This document shows, piece after piece, positions 11,421 to 24,100 of a stretch of 64,000 nt of DNA. The first letter of the stretch is position 1. The number at the start of each line of letters is the position of its first letter. The notes under the pieces were generated by a model that saw only the letters and a program-made list of their open reading frames with translations, ran no database searches and was not told the DNA's origin. The DNA is from Hippasteria phrygiana (taxonomy: Eukaryota > Echinodermata > Asteroidea > Valvatida > Goniasteridae): the NCBI GenBank assembly GCA_037893225.1, contig JAZGUH010000362.1:62001-126000 (forward strand), read 5' to 3'. The translations under genes and the position numbers were made by a program.

Positions 11421-11944
11421 TTTTATTTAAGTAGAAAACAAAATTTTGCCTTTTTTTGGCAGGAACGAACAGCCTTTTTTTTTTGGCATGAACGAACAGT
11501 ATTTGGCAGGATCGATAGGAAGCACGCTAAACGCGGAAACTATTTGGCAAGCTTCCGCCAACAATGTGGGGTCATAGGCGCATGACCAATCAGATGCCAG
11601 TATGCATGCTATTAAGCGGACACGATTTCGCACTGGACAGTTTTTGGACGACACCGTCATTTATAGGCGGATAAGTTGATCCAGGCGCTTCGGCCTACAA
11701 CGTAGCACTAAAATTGCGCCACCAATATCATAAGGTGTTCAGCCTTTATCACCTCCGATCCGGGCTTCGAAACCATTCAAAAGGTGTATAGTCTCTTCGA
11801 CAGTTCCTCTGCTTCAAGGTTAAATTATGAAAAATCCACGGGGTTGTGGGTCGGCTCGTGGACTGAACGAAGCGACAAGCCGCTAAATTTCCAGTGGAGC
11901 AATCAATGCCTAGGCTATAGCCTTTCTTGGAGTTCAACTCGGTA

Positions 11945-13260
11945 ATAATAATAATAACTACACCAAACAAAATTGGAACAACTGCAAAGACAGGCTCTCT
12001 AAAACCCTGGCCCGGTGGAAACATCTCTTCTTCAACCTGCCCCTCAAAGGAAAAGTTTTAACTGCGACAATTATCCTGCGTGAACTCCAAAGTATGCTTG
12101 TCGATTTCGTCTAGTCTAATAATAAACGGCACCTACTAAAAAAACGGACACTCTTTCAGAGCTGTGACAAAGGTGGGCTCGGTCTAGCTTGTTTCCAGGC
12201 ACACAGCTTCACTTTCAGATTAAAACTCCATGCCTGTTTCTACTTTTTTTAATGGATTATAATTTCATTATAAGTACAAACGTCTCAACCTTTAGATTTA
12301 GATCCCAATTTTTTTACAGTGAATTTATAGTGAAATGCTGCGTGCATAAATCACTCGGAGCACAAATCGAAACACCTCCGGATTCAATCAACCATCCTCA
12401 ATCTACCCCTAATATACCCGCCCGATCCCTCGCCGGGCAGTGCGGCCTTTGCTGCACGACTCTGGGCGGGCGGCACTAAATTCATAAAACAACTCCTCAA
12501 TCTTGACACCGGCAAGTGGATTCCCACTCAGGACCGCCATCGGTCCTCTTTGTCCCTTCGTCCTCCATCCATTCGTCTCTTTCAACGGGATATCTCTCGC
12601 CTGCACCATTCCATATCGTCATCATTTCCGGATCTCTTCAACCTCGACGTTCTTCTTCTTCAGCATCTCATATCCCTTCAAGCCGTTCCGTCCCGCCCCG
12701 ATTCCCCGGGCCAAGTTCTCATCAATAAGGACATAGACGTCCTCTTCCCTCAAAAAAATCGCTGTATCTCCTTATCAACCAAAACGTCAACGACCGCCCG
12801 TTATCAACATTAACACCATGGCACCATCTTGGGTTCTTCCCGTCTTCTTTCACACCCCTCGGAGAGCGATCTACAGCTGCCCACCTTCAAGAAATAAGGG
12901 GACGTTCAGTACAAACTTTTACACAGCGTCTTGCTTTCTCTTCCAGTTCTACATCACCTCAACTCAAACATCTCTCGCAACTGCCGGAGGTGCCGAGAGG
13001 AGGGAACCATCACACATCTAGCTGTTTATCACCTGTCCGTCAATCCAACCAGCTCTCAACCTCGTTCACAGACAGGCCGTCCGCCTGGCAAATGTCTTCA
13101 TCATCAGCCTAAAAAACGTGCTATACTGGTTTTATCGCCCATCAAGCTCCTCTGATCCCCTCTTAGTTTGGCAACACCGACTAAAAAGCAAAATTATCTT
13201 GGAATTCAATTATCCTAAACTCAATGATTCTATACCCTCTTTCTCACCAACTGATCCATA
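11945..13260 (+). pseudogene. Decayed Tx1/L1-like LINE ORF2 fragment
   Basis: Conceptual translation in shifting frames gives NWNNCKDRLSKTLARWKHL followed by NLPLKGKVLTAT, then KGGLGLACFQAHSF. This order is typical of the region after the reverse transcriptase core in Tx1/L1-type elements. Further on, CRRCREEGTITHLAVYH resembles the C-terminal Cys/His knuckle. Stops and frameshifts are frequent, so it is non-functional. The exact right edge is unclear and may reach about 13,640. Confidence 0.6.
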
Positions 13261-13639
13261 AACAATACCCTCTTTGATTACAATGATCGAGTGCTCTGGT
13301 TGATTTGAAACACTGCTTTTATTATTTATTTATAATGTTTTCTTAATGAGTATTATCCTTACCCTTGTCCCACTCCCTCGTCCCAGTTTGACGCTCGTGG
13401 GTAGTCTTTGCCACCCCGAAGGCAAGACGTGGTGCTTCTTTTCACCGCCCGCGCCCGCTACCTATCCCGCATGGCGGACTCAGACTGGCAGTGGGAACTT
13501 GTTTGCCCACATCCAGATGCCAAGGAACCCATGCACCCCCCCTTTTTCTCCACTTTTACTCACCCTTTCCCCTACCCCTCCCCATCCAAACAAGGGTTTG
13601 GATGATTTCTCTCCGGCTCACTCCATTTATTATAATTGA

Positions 13640-14090
13640 ATCAATTGTTATTTGCTCATAAATTTTGTTATTTTTTATTTTCAAGATGGCCGCCATTCTT
13701 TTTGTAAAATTTCTGATAACCGTAGGATTTTCAACTGTAGGCCTACTTGTTCAAAGACAGAAAAATGAAAGATACATATTGGACAAGATAATTGAACATG
13801 TTTACAGTGGTTTGAATAGTTTTAGTAAGTTCTGACTTTATTTTCCGATGGTTTGGTTGACATTTTTGGCATTTTGCCCACTTCATTTTCCATTCGTAAA
13901 CAAACAAAATCCAGGCGGCCCCAAGTTACACAGGCCCTATTGTCTCAGGCTGCGATATAAATTTATCCTGAGTCACACATCATAATCTGTGCATCAGCTC
14001 AACCCATGGTTTGTTGCGCAATGCACAACACAGCGTATAGTGAACATCCAGTTGTGTGGATTCCTCCATCACCCAATCATGCCAATAAAA
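13640..14090. other. No supported gene
   Basis: AT-rich sequence upstream of the transporter gene, with one isolated AAGATGGCCGCC string near 13,684. No open frame with coding character. Confidence 0.35.
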
Positions 14091-14094
14091 GGCT

Positions 14095-14270
14095 AAAAGC
14101 CACTCTAGGTAATTACGATCAGAGGTGGTAGGGTTGGCGACACCCTTACGGTTTTTCTGGGCCCAGATCTAGAGGATAACTCTTCAACAGATTCCCGAGA
14201 AATCATTCCAATTTTCAGACCATAGACCCTGGGGTATAAACTTCTACCATCTACCGTTGGTGAGACATCA
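14095..14270 (+). repeat. Dispersed repeat, family member 2 of 3
   Basis: Shares ordered blocks with 4,068-4,265 and 37,320-37,540, including GCCACTCTAGGTAATTACG and CAGAGGTGGTAGGGTTGGCG. Confidence 0.55.
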
Positions 14271-14372
14271 CCTACCATCTAGCCTACTACTGAAAGCCTA
14301 GCTCTAATGGGAATATGGTCAGTTTCTAGTCGGTAGAACAAAGAGGTGTGGACTCAACTAGCTGTAGGCCTA

Positions 14373-14483
14373 CGGCCGTTTTCCAAACCCCAGCTTAGGC
14401 TCCGTCTCCGGCTCCATCACCATTGCCAAACTGCATGAACGAAGCCAAAGACGGAGACGAAGCTGGGGTTTGGAAAACGGCCC
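14373..14483. repeat. Small inverted repeat with ~27-bp arms
   Basis: GGCCGTTTTCCAAACCCCAG at the left is mirrored by CTGGGGTTTGGAAAACGGCC at the right, with a further imperfect match of CTCCGTCTCCGGCTCC-type sequence inside. Non-coding, MITE-like. Confidence 0.65.
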
Positions 14484-15089
14484 ATATGTATATGGCATCA
14501 CAAAAATACCAAAAGGTTTTTTTATGTGCGGTGCGGTTTAGCCATAGAGGGCGCCATGGCCAAATCTGAAGCTGAAAACTTGGCACAATGTATTGAGCAC
14601 TTGGGATTTTTCCCAAGATCTTGGGAATTTTGGTCGGAAAATTTTGGATTGCACATGCGCAAAGTGCTTATTCTAGTGAGATTAACTGAAAAAATAATAA
14701 ATAGTGCTCACCAAATTAGTGGCGGGTGCCGAATTTTCGGACCTGGTGTCCTTCTTCGGGGCGTGTGTTGCTTATTCTAGTGCTCTGTTAATAGTCTGGT
14801 TCCCTAACCTGAAGATTCCCTGACGTCTAAATCTAATATTCATCAGAAATAGTCAGAATATTTTGGTCTGGGAACCAGAATAGTCTGTTAAATGCTTTAA
14901 GTGTTTTCCATTGCCTTGGGAATTCATGGGAATTTTACTGGATGAATCTTGGGAATTTCAAATTTGATGAGAGGCCACGCTGGTGTGTTGAGGTATTAAA
15001 CAGCGATTCTACATTAACATTGTCCTTTTGTAATTGCCCTTTCCTACCCAGACTCCCCACGTCTTTTTTCCTTCCTCTATGCTTGAACA

Positions 15090-15144
15090 ATGGATAGTAC
15101 AGCTTCAGAGAAACAAGTAGAGATTGGCAATCAAGCAAGTCAAG
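15090..15144 (+). CDS. SLC35F3/F4-like: SLC35F-like coding exon 1 (start codon)
   Basis: The ATG at 15,090 opens 18 hydrophilic codons (MDSTASEKQVEIGNQASQ) plus one base, followed by donor GTAAGA. The single carried base G completes GCT at the start of exon 2, so the phase fits. It was chosen as the start because exon 2 begins mid-codon after a TTTTCAG acceptor. An out-of-frame upstream ATG at 15,079 makes a 13-codon reading frame overlapping this start. Confidence 0.7.
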
Positions 15145-18100
15145 GTAAGATGGAACTCGGGGTTGGGTTTAGGCAAAGTAGGCCTACCGAGGAAAAACAA
15201 AAATCCAACGTGTTCATATGCGGATACTTCCAAAAATGTAAGGCTCTCCGTTAGCCTTACAACGATATTCCTTTTTGGACCCCGTAACTCAATGGGATTT
15301 GCAATACGCTCTTGTTAGATCAGTTACAATGTTCTAGAATTCCACTTTCCCAAACGTTAATCTCCCCAGAAGGTTATCCAATCCCTCCTACAGATCTTTG
15401 AGATTTTTGCGGCACATTTGCGGAACATTGAAACGGACAATTTATTGAGAAATCAGAGTTTTTACTCACCAACCGACGTATTCAGCCGAGATGAACATGG
15501 CGTCGTACAGCTGACTAATACAGTCCACCAGACTGCGCATGCGCGTAGAGTTTTCGAAGAGAATTGGGGCTCGACCATTTTTTGAAAGGGGAGAGGGGGG
15601 CATCTTGTCTACATCGCGCAACGGTGATGTGTGGAATGTGATTAATTAATGGCGCGCTATTATACCTAGTGTGGTTCCTTGGCCTGACATGTTTGTTATG
15701 CCCATACGTCTAAATTTCATGGCGGGTAGCCACGTCGCTATTTTTAGATGATGCAACAAATAAAATTATAACGACTTTTCCAAAATAGGCACAACCCCTA
15801 GCTGCATTGACTTTAAATATAGTGAAATTTTGCATTTCGTCTGATGTTTTTTTTGGCCAATGCGAGCTTTTATTTTATGCAAATCAGAAAAAAAAACAGA
15901 ATCTTGATCGATGGTTATTATTTTGTTCACGTTGTTCATTTGAAAACCGAAGGAATGTTCAAACACACACAACCATGACAACACTGTAAAGCGCGTCATG
16001 CACACATCACCGTAGCGCGATGTAGACAAAATGCCCCCCCCCCTTCAAAAAATGGTCGAGTCCCAAATCTCTTCGAAAACTCCACGCGCATGCGCAGTCT
16101 GGTGGACTGTATAAGTCAGCTGTGCGACGCCATGTTCATCTCGGCTGAATATGTCGTTTGGTGAGTAAAAACTCTGATTTCTCAATAAATTGTCCGTTTC
16201 AATGTTCCGCAAATGTGCCGCAAAAGTCTCAAAGATCTGTAGGAGGGATTGGATAACCTTCTGGGGAGATTAACGTTTGTGAAAGTGGAATTCTAGAACA
16301 TTGTAACTGATCTAACGAGAGCGTATTGCAAATCCCATTGAGTCACGGGGTCTAAAAAGGAATATCGTTGTAAGGCTAACGGAGAGCCTTACATTTTTGG
16401 AAGTAGGCAAAGTAGCCCTACCGAGGAAAAACAAAAATCCAACGTGTTCACATGCGGATATGCACGTACGTGGTGATGGAGGTGATCGTGATAAAATGGC
16501 GATTGTGTTGTAAATACGGGCCCCTCTCTAGTTTTGGTCAAATTAGAGTCAAGGGTGTTTTTTTTTTTCATTCCAAAATGAGGTAATCGTTACCTTTAGG
16601 ACACCTCTATTTTTTTTACAAGTTCCGTTCAAAACCGACTTTTGCAAATGACTTTACACTAATACCAAAGTGACTTTTGCAGGCTAAAGCAGTCTTTTTT
16701 TCTTCAGATTATAATAAACTCAAAGAAAATGTGACTTTCCTACCTTTGTTTGCAGTCAGAGATGTTGCCGTTTTACCCCATAATTTTCCTATAAATCAAA
16801 ACCCTGCCCTCTTTCAACAAAATTAAGCTTGCTCATATTCAACATATATCTTTAGCGAACTATTTAGAATTAGATGATTTCCAGCACACAGAATGACTTT
16901 TCCTGCCTGTATCATTGGAAAATATTGAGGTATTAGTTCCGAAACATATACTGTCTCCTTCGTTCTCTTATACTTTTATAGTTATATGGAACAGGGTCCT
17001 AAAGGTAACGATTACCAAAATGACTTTATCAACCTATAATTCTCTCAATTCTAACATGGAGGAAATTCTTCCTCCATGATTCTAATGACACAAACATGAC
17101 AAATTTTTGTAATTTTGAACAGTTGCTTGCGGTAGAAAATGCGATTTTCTTGCACGTTTTTCGGTTCCTGTCTTGCGAAGTAACACGGTTTTTGCATGTT
17201 CACGGTGCATCGTGGGGGTCGCCATCTTCATTTTCGCACTGCGTTTTGTCGTCTTTGTCGTCGTCATAACCCAAAATTTCCCACAAAAAAACATCAAAAC
17301 CCTGCCCTCTATCTATGACATACCTGTTGGTTTTTAATGTCGCAAGTTAGTTTTGTAACTTCAATAAGTGGATTTTGTTCTCTTATAGGAACGGGGCCCG
17401 TAAGTACACAATCGCCATAAGTAATATTTGAGTTATAGCTATATGGGATTTGAATCAGCCAGAAGACTGTTTTGTTTAGGTCATGCCGGGCAATGTTTTC
17501 CAAGATGGCTGCTCCGCAAATCTATCCAAGACATGCAATACATGTATATTGACTGGGAGGCATATAAATTTCATCTTTACTTTGCATTTTGTTATGGATT
17601 TGTTTGGAGAAAATCAAAGTCATAAAGCCCCCAAACCTAGCAGCCTTGAAGTAACCAACCGAGGAAAAAAAAAGAAGTGTTTTGCCCAATATCACCTTAT
17701 AATTAGATCTAATAAAGCACCCTTCTGTTCAATTTCCTCGAAAATGTTTTCAGCTCGCCTCGAAAATGGCAAAGTGGAGATTACACTCGCCCCGACAGAG
17801 AGGAGAAGCATTGGCGGGAAGTGCATGACTCCAAACGTCAAGAAGGTTGTCTACGGCCTGATGCTGGTCATTGGCATTGCCGTGTCCTGGGTCAGTACAT
17901 CACAGTTCATCAAGAGCACCTACTCGTCGACGTTCAATGCCCCCTTCTTCACGATCTGGTTTAGCACAAGTTGGACCATTGTCTGTTACCCGGTGTACGT
18001 GATTGGCTCGTTCCTGCTGTTCAAGGAGAAGTGGAAAGGTGGGCTCCGCCCTTTGTTCAAGTAAGTTTATGAAGCGTCTCAAAAGTTGAGCGCCTTGAAC

Positions 18101-21100
18101 GTTCTAATGAGAACTTTGCCTGTTTCAGTCGGGAACGCCCACTGTCCTTACTGGGAACGCTTAGGCCACTAGGAACACTTACTGTTCCCACTGGCAGCAC
18201 CCACTGTTCCCACTGGGAACGCCCACTGGGAATGCCCACTGTTCCCACTGGGAACGCCCACTGGGAACGCCCACTGTTCCCACTGGGAACGCCCACTGTT
18301 CCCACTGGGAACGCCCACTGGGAATGCCCACTGGGAATGCCCACTGGGAACGCCCACTGGGAACGCCCACTGGGAACGCCCACTGGGAATGCCCACTGGG
18401 AATGCCCACTGGGAACGCCCGCTGTTCCCACTGGGAACGCCCGCTGTTCCCACTGGGAACGCCCGCTGTTCCCACTGGGAACAGATTTGGAATGCTTAAT
18501 GTATCCTGTATGGGAGTCGAATATTCGAATATATTAAAAAATGAACAGCCCTACTGGTAGTACAGGAATTGGTTACCTGATTAAAAAAGAAAACCACAGG
18601 TACCTGTTAAAAAAAAGCCAATCCTAAAAATTAAATCTCGGAAATTGCTGTTCATATTGTTCATAAAGGTCTGCATGTTAATACTACCACATCGGTGCAA
18701 GATGCAAGTGTGTACAATGGGCTCTATAGCTTTACGGTGTAAATTGCATTCTCACAAGCGTCATATAAGTTAATCTGTTTTTTTTCCATGTACCCTGGTT
18801 TTGATGTTGAAAATTCCCCACAAAAAAATTCCCCCTCAAATTTAACGGCGGCCACGACGGCCAGTGCCGTCGATGCCCTTAAGTTTGCCGTGGTGCCCTT
18901 CACAAAATCGCACTCTTCACGGCCAGTCTTGCCCTTTTCCCAACTGGCCGTAGTGCCCTCGTTGCCGGCCCACGCGTACCCACCCGTGCCGTGCCGCGCC
19001 GACGGGCTGGGCCGGCCGTAGTCGGTGCGGCTGGCGCAGTGCGGCAACGGTGCACACGGGCCAGACCGTATGTACTACATGTATTACATGTACGTACGGC
19101 TGCTGCAGCATGCATACGGCACAAAGCTTGATATAGACTGGTTTTGATCCCTCCATCAGCATTTTAATTTCGAATGCAGGGGGCAGAAGCCAGATTTAAT
19201 CTAAAGCACGTACACATACGGTACAGCCAAGTTCAATCAGCGACTATTTGCAAATCACTGGTCGATTGTGCCTGGTACCCAGGTAATATTTTGTGCATAG
19301 GTTACCAGGCAAAATCGAACAAGTTGGTTGTCCCGTTCGCTCGCGCTTTCAAGTTTCATCATGGAGTTGTGTACGTGTGGCGCGCGCATGGCATCATTTA
19401 TTGTATGACCAATGTATTGTGTGTTATGTATGTAATAACCTGAACTATCAAGTTTGTAAGAATGCCACGAAAAGATCGATTAAAAGCGACAAACATTCAT
19501 GTAATTGTAAATGTACATGTATCTGTGGAGTTTTACAGAGCTTGTAGAGTTTTACAGGGCTTCACAGAATATTTCTAATAGAAGTAATAATGACTGGCCT
19601 CCGTGCCCTTTAAAAAAATGCCATTGGCCTTGGTGCCCTTTGCTTTGGCCTTGGTGCCCTGCCAAATTTTTCATTATCGAAGGCAAAATGGCCGTGCCCT
19701 AGAAAATCTTAAATTTGAGGCCTGTCATTGTTTTTTCGAAATTAATAAGTAACATGTTAATTCGGTTACGGGTAAACAGTTCCATAATCTGGAATCGGTT
19801 CCTGACATTAGCGGTCGGGTATTCAGGTACCCGGTTCGGATGCACACTCCTGCCTAGAACCAGATGGTTAGTGAAGGACAGAGGAACTGGTGTCCCTTTA
19901 AAATCAAACTCAATTTATCCCCTTCAACAAAACAGTGAGAAACAGTGGTTCGTGAAACACGACAATCGAAAGTTCCTTTCGCCCAAAAGGAATGCTACGT
20001 GACAAGTTTCGCTGTGAGTGGTGCCAGTATATGGAACAATCTGCCTGAACAAATGAGAACCATAAACTCCTTAAGTACATTTAAATCGGAGCTACGTAAA
20101 GCCAACTATCAGTGATATTTCTGTCATTTACGCTGATCTGCGGAGTTATAAACTTGGTTGCCAAAATACTTTGGAGCCGGATGGGAATTTCCCCTTGTTT
20201 TTTCACCCTAAAAGTTTTTTTTCGCAGGTTTTTCGCCTATCCCGTAAATCAGCAATAGGCTTCTGGGGAGTTGAAAAGTTAACCGAAAATAGATTTATTT
20301 GTGTAAACATTATTGTGTTTGTTAAAATATTTTGTATGAATGTGTAAATATTCAGTTTTAACTAATAATATGCAGGGCCCCAATGGAAACCAGTTTTAAA
20401 CTGTTTGGGCACACCCTGGGTAAAGAAATGTAATAAATAAATAAATAAGGTCTGGAATTAGGGGAGAATTCAGCCCTGTCCGCACTGGACTTATTTTAGT
20501 AAAACTTACCGAGACGATGGGTACTTTTCCCATTTAAGTCCAGTGCGGACAGCCTAGGACGTTTTCCTCTCAGTTACTTTTCCTGAGTCCAGCGGTCACT
20601 TCTACCGGCCAACTGCTGCCCAGGAAAACTGACCAGGTAACTTTTCCCGAGACGATAAGTCCAGTGCGGACAGTGCGAGTCGGTAAAAGTGGCTCAGGAA
20701 AGCGTACATCCTGCCCGAGCGCAAGGTCATGCTACACTGGGACACCACGCATGCGCTTTGCATTGCTTTACCGCGGTGCGGTGCACGTGGCAAGTTTCCA
20801 AATTCCAGTGCGTTGTTCCTTTTTTGTTTGCAATCATGGCAGATATTATTATTAATACAGTCAGAAGTTTGATTGGTGCTAATCGGTGTAGTCCTATGTG
20901 TACAAATCAGCACGAAAAATGAAAAGGCACGCCGTGATTTGGGTCAATCGTGTCAATGTAGTAAGGTCACGCAAAGCGCCCTCATGAGTCCTTATATTGA
21001 CAACTCGGTTACTTCTCCCACGGTCTCGGTAAAATTTTCCCGTGTCGAAAGTCCAAGTGCGGACAGTGGTCACATTTGACTATTTTTCATTTTACCATCG

Positions 21101-24100
21101 TCTCGGTAAAACCTTCAAAAAAATAAGTCCAGTGCGGACACGGCTAAAGGGTTAGGTGTAAGGTCAGGGTTTAGGATGGAGTTAGGGTTAGATTAAAACA
21201 TCTCATGCAACATCAGCTGGTAAATGACACATCGTTAAACATGATGTGCATGTGCAGAAGTGTTGACCCCCGGCAGTAGGTTACACAAATCTATCCAATG
21301 AGAGCTCAAAGATATGAGCCCTCACTGGCAGTTTTGGTGGGCATAAGCAAAGGTGTTTATGTGTGAGTCGGATATTCCTATGACACCCAGCCCAGTTCGA
21401 AAAGGGTTGCTTCTCAACCAAAGTTAACCTCTTGAATACGGAAATGGTTCTAAAAAAGACCACCTGTCCGGTTGATGTCTGTAGACACATTCCTGCATGT
21501 ACTCAATCCATTCAGGTTTCAACTATATTGTTTTTGATTGGGAGTGTAATGAATAGATGGAGCTTTTTCAAACTAAGTTTTCATTCATATGAAAGGGGGG
21601 GGGGGGTGGGGAAGGGCTCCGAGTGCGATGAAAAGGACCACTCTATTCAGTGTGTTGCCTATTGTTTGGTGGCACAGCCCCGATCTTGGCATACCAGCGC
21701 TCCATCAATGACAGTCAAGGCGAGATCAGGTGGTTTTGACTAGATGCCGCACAGGACATTCCACGATGACACATTCTTGGTTAGTGAAGGCAGAACCTCG
21801 CCCAAAATGCATCCCCTGTGATAGCCCAATGTCAATTCACCATATAATTGTAGAATGCCAGGAATACTCCCTTGTCACTTGTCAGACAACGGTATTTGAA
21901 TGCAGCAACTTTAAAAGATATCCTTGACAGTTATGAATATCATAATGTTCAAGACAGCTGGACAGTACCAACAACTCTAACTCAAGCATTAGGGAAAACA
22001 GCCACAGACATTATTTTCTCACCAACTTTATATTTAATGAACTAGTGTTTACTGAACCTTTTGAATGTTGCCAGTTTACATTGTACTTTTCAATGTTCAT
22101 ATATTTTTATATCCTTGTTTTGGTTTTTAATTGGACATGTTCTCGCCATGAATATGACCCTGGTTGTCGGTACAGCGTTAAACCAAAAACTCACTCACTC
22201 ACTAACTCAATGACAGTCGGACGCATTTGATTAACAAACCATGATTGAGTCTCATGACTGTTAACTTTTGCAGAGAAGATCAAACGGTGTATGGACCCAA
22301 GGGTCTGACGTTGCTGACTTTCTTCAAGTATGTCGCCCCCTTCTGCTTCTGCTGGGCGGCCACCAACTACATGTACATCCGCGCACTGGGCAGCATCCAA
22401 GTGACCGACACCACAGCCCTCTTTGCGACCAACACGGCCTTCGTCTACATCTGTTCCTGGATCTGGCTGAAGGAAAAGTTTGTTCTCATCCCGGCCCGGG
22501 TGCGTGTTGATGTGGGGCATTGAAATGAACGGAAAGTCGCTGTACAGTGGAACGCCGCTATAACGAACATCGCGGGATCCACAGATTTCGTTCGGTATAG
22601 CGATCGTTCGGTATAAGCGATCTTCAGCCGCCGGTTAAGGAAGACTTGAATCATGTAATTACATGTTCATACTTTCTAAGCTTACCGAATTCTGAAGCAA
22701 CAGTTGGCTTTTCCCTTCTATTCCTTGGGGAAATAATAGCCACCTGTCACTCTTCAACATAAAGCTGCGGAATTGCAAACAGCCGAAATGCCCAGTACAT
22801 TTTTTTAATCCGTTTTCTTTTTTCAACAACAATGTTCGGTAAGTTTTGTACACAAAATTTGGGAGCCAAGGATGGTGTTCGGTATAGCTGAATGTTTGGT
22901 ATAGCGGTGTTCGGTATAGCGGCATTCCACTGTATTGGCATTCTGAATTATAAGTAGAAACGACAAATTCTCCGTCAGAATTTCAATATTGGGATTTTAA
23001 CATTTTTACAAAATATAGAAACCCCATTCTGTGTCTCAAATTTTATAACCAAAAAGTGGAGGTTGTGGTTGCTAGGGTATATATATGTTGTGCTGAAAGT
23101 GAATTTTCAACAGTTTGCTGACGTTGAACTTACTTTTCTCAAAACAAGGGATCGTGAGTCGTGACCCTAACCACTTTAAAAGGTTAGAGTGTCAGCCAGA
23201 AATGAGATACATCAACACACGGTACATAAAATTAACCCCTTGAGTACGGTATTTTACGGGAGACGTCGGGGTGTCGCGGCGGTTCTGGCAGCCAAGCGAA
23301 CCGCTACAATGTGTTTGTGCAGTCAAGCATAACATAAACAATAATCCAACAATGAATTGAAACTGCACAAACAGCGGCAAATGGCGTCATCCGGCCTGGT
23401 GGCACTTTCTTTTTGATGCCATATGGCGTCTTCCATACGCAAAGGGTCAAAGCGTATTACCTGTATGTCAAAGAAATAACATCTCAATTAAATAATAATA
23501 ATAATGTAGATTTGTAAAGCGCAGATATCCACCATGATCATAGTGCTCAAGGCGCCACATTATTACCCATGCTCATCAGGCCCATAAATCATTTCTGAAA
23601 CCTCAGCTCCTTGGGGAGCGTACAACCCTGGCTGCAAGTTGCGCGTACATGGGCTTATCAGATCTGCATACCCATTTACTCCTGGGTGGAGAGAATCAAC
23701 ATGTGACAAAGTGTCTTGCTTAAGGACACAAGCACCGTGACCCCTGCTGAACTCGAACCCACAATCTGTAGATCTTGAGTCCGGTACACCAGGCCACGAG
23801 GCCACAGTGCTCCATTTCAGATTTCGCTCCATTTCACCTGTTTTGTGTTTTACGTGACACTTCGTCCACTAGCCAGTCCAAATTGTGACATCACATAAAC
23901 AGAGTTCAGGGAAAACACAAAGGGGGAACAGTTTTAAATGGTCTTTCTCAGCTGCATAGGAAAAGTTGGGATTTTAAGGCAAAGCCTGTGCTGTCATTTC
24001 TTTTTGTGCAGAGTTTTTCCGTGCTGCTGTCCATCGTGGGGACTGTGGTTATCTGCTACGCTGATGGCTTTGGAGGTGGTCGTGCAGAGGGAGTCATTCT

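Larger units (their letters stand above)
15225..16405. mobile_element. Large fold-back element in transporter intron 1
   Basis: Two arms of about 400 bp (15,225-15,636 and 16,000-16,405) are close reverse complements around a spacer of about 360 bp. Each arm contains a TGCGCATGCGC palindrome matching the NRF-1 site consensus. About 35-50 bp further out each arm has an ATG, a short open stretch reading MFISAEYV, and a GTGAGT donor, all facing outward. The layout looks like a head-to-head duplicated promoter plus first exon. Whether it is transcribed is unknown. Confidence 0.75.

Noticed and set aside
11058..11585. 175-codon + frame overlapping the LINE end
   Set aside because: Out-of-frame shadow of the reverse transcriptase that runs through the (ATT)n tail into SINE sequence.
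18057..18560. Five overlapping frames of 78-124 codons
   Set aside because: They follow the GGGAACGCCCACT minisatellite, are open on both strands at once and sit in a transporter intron.
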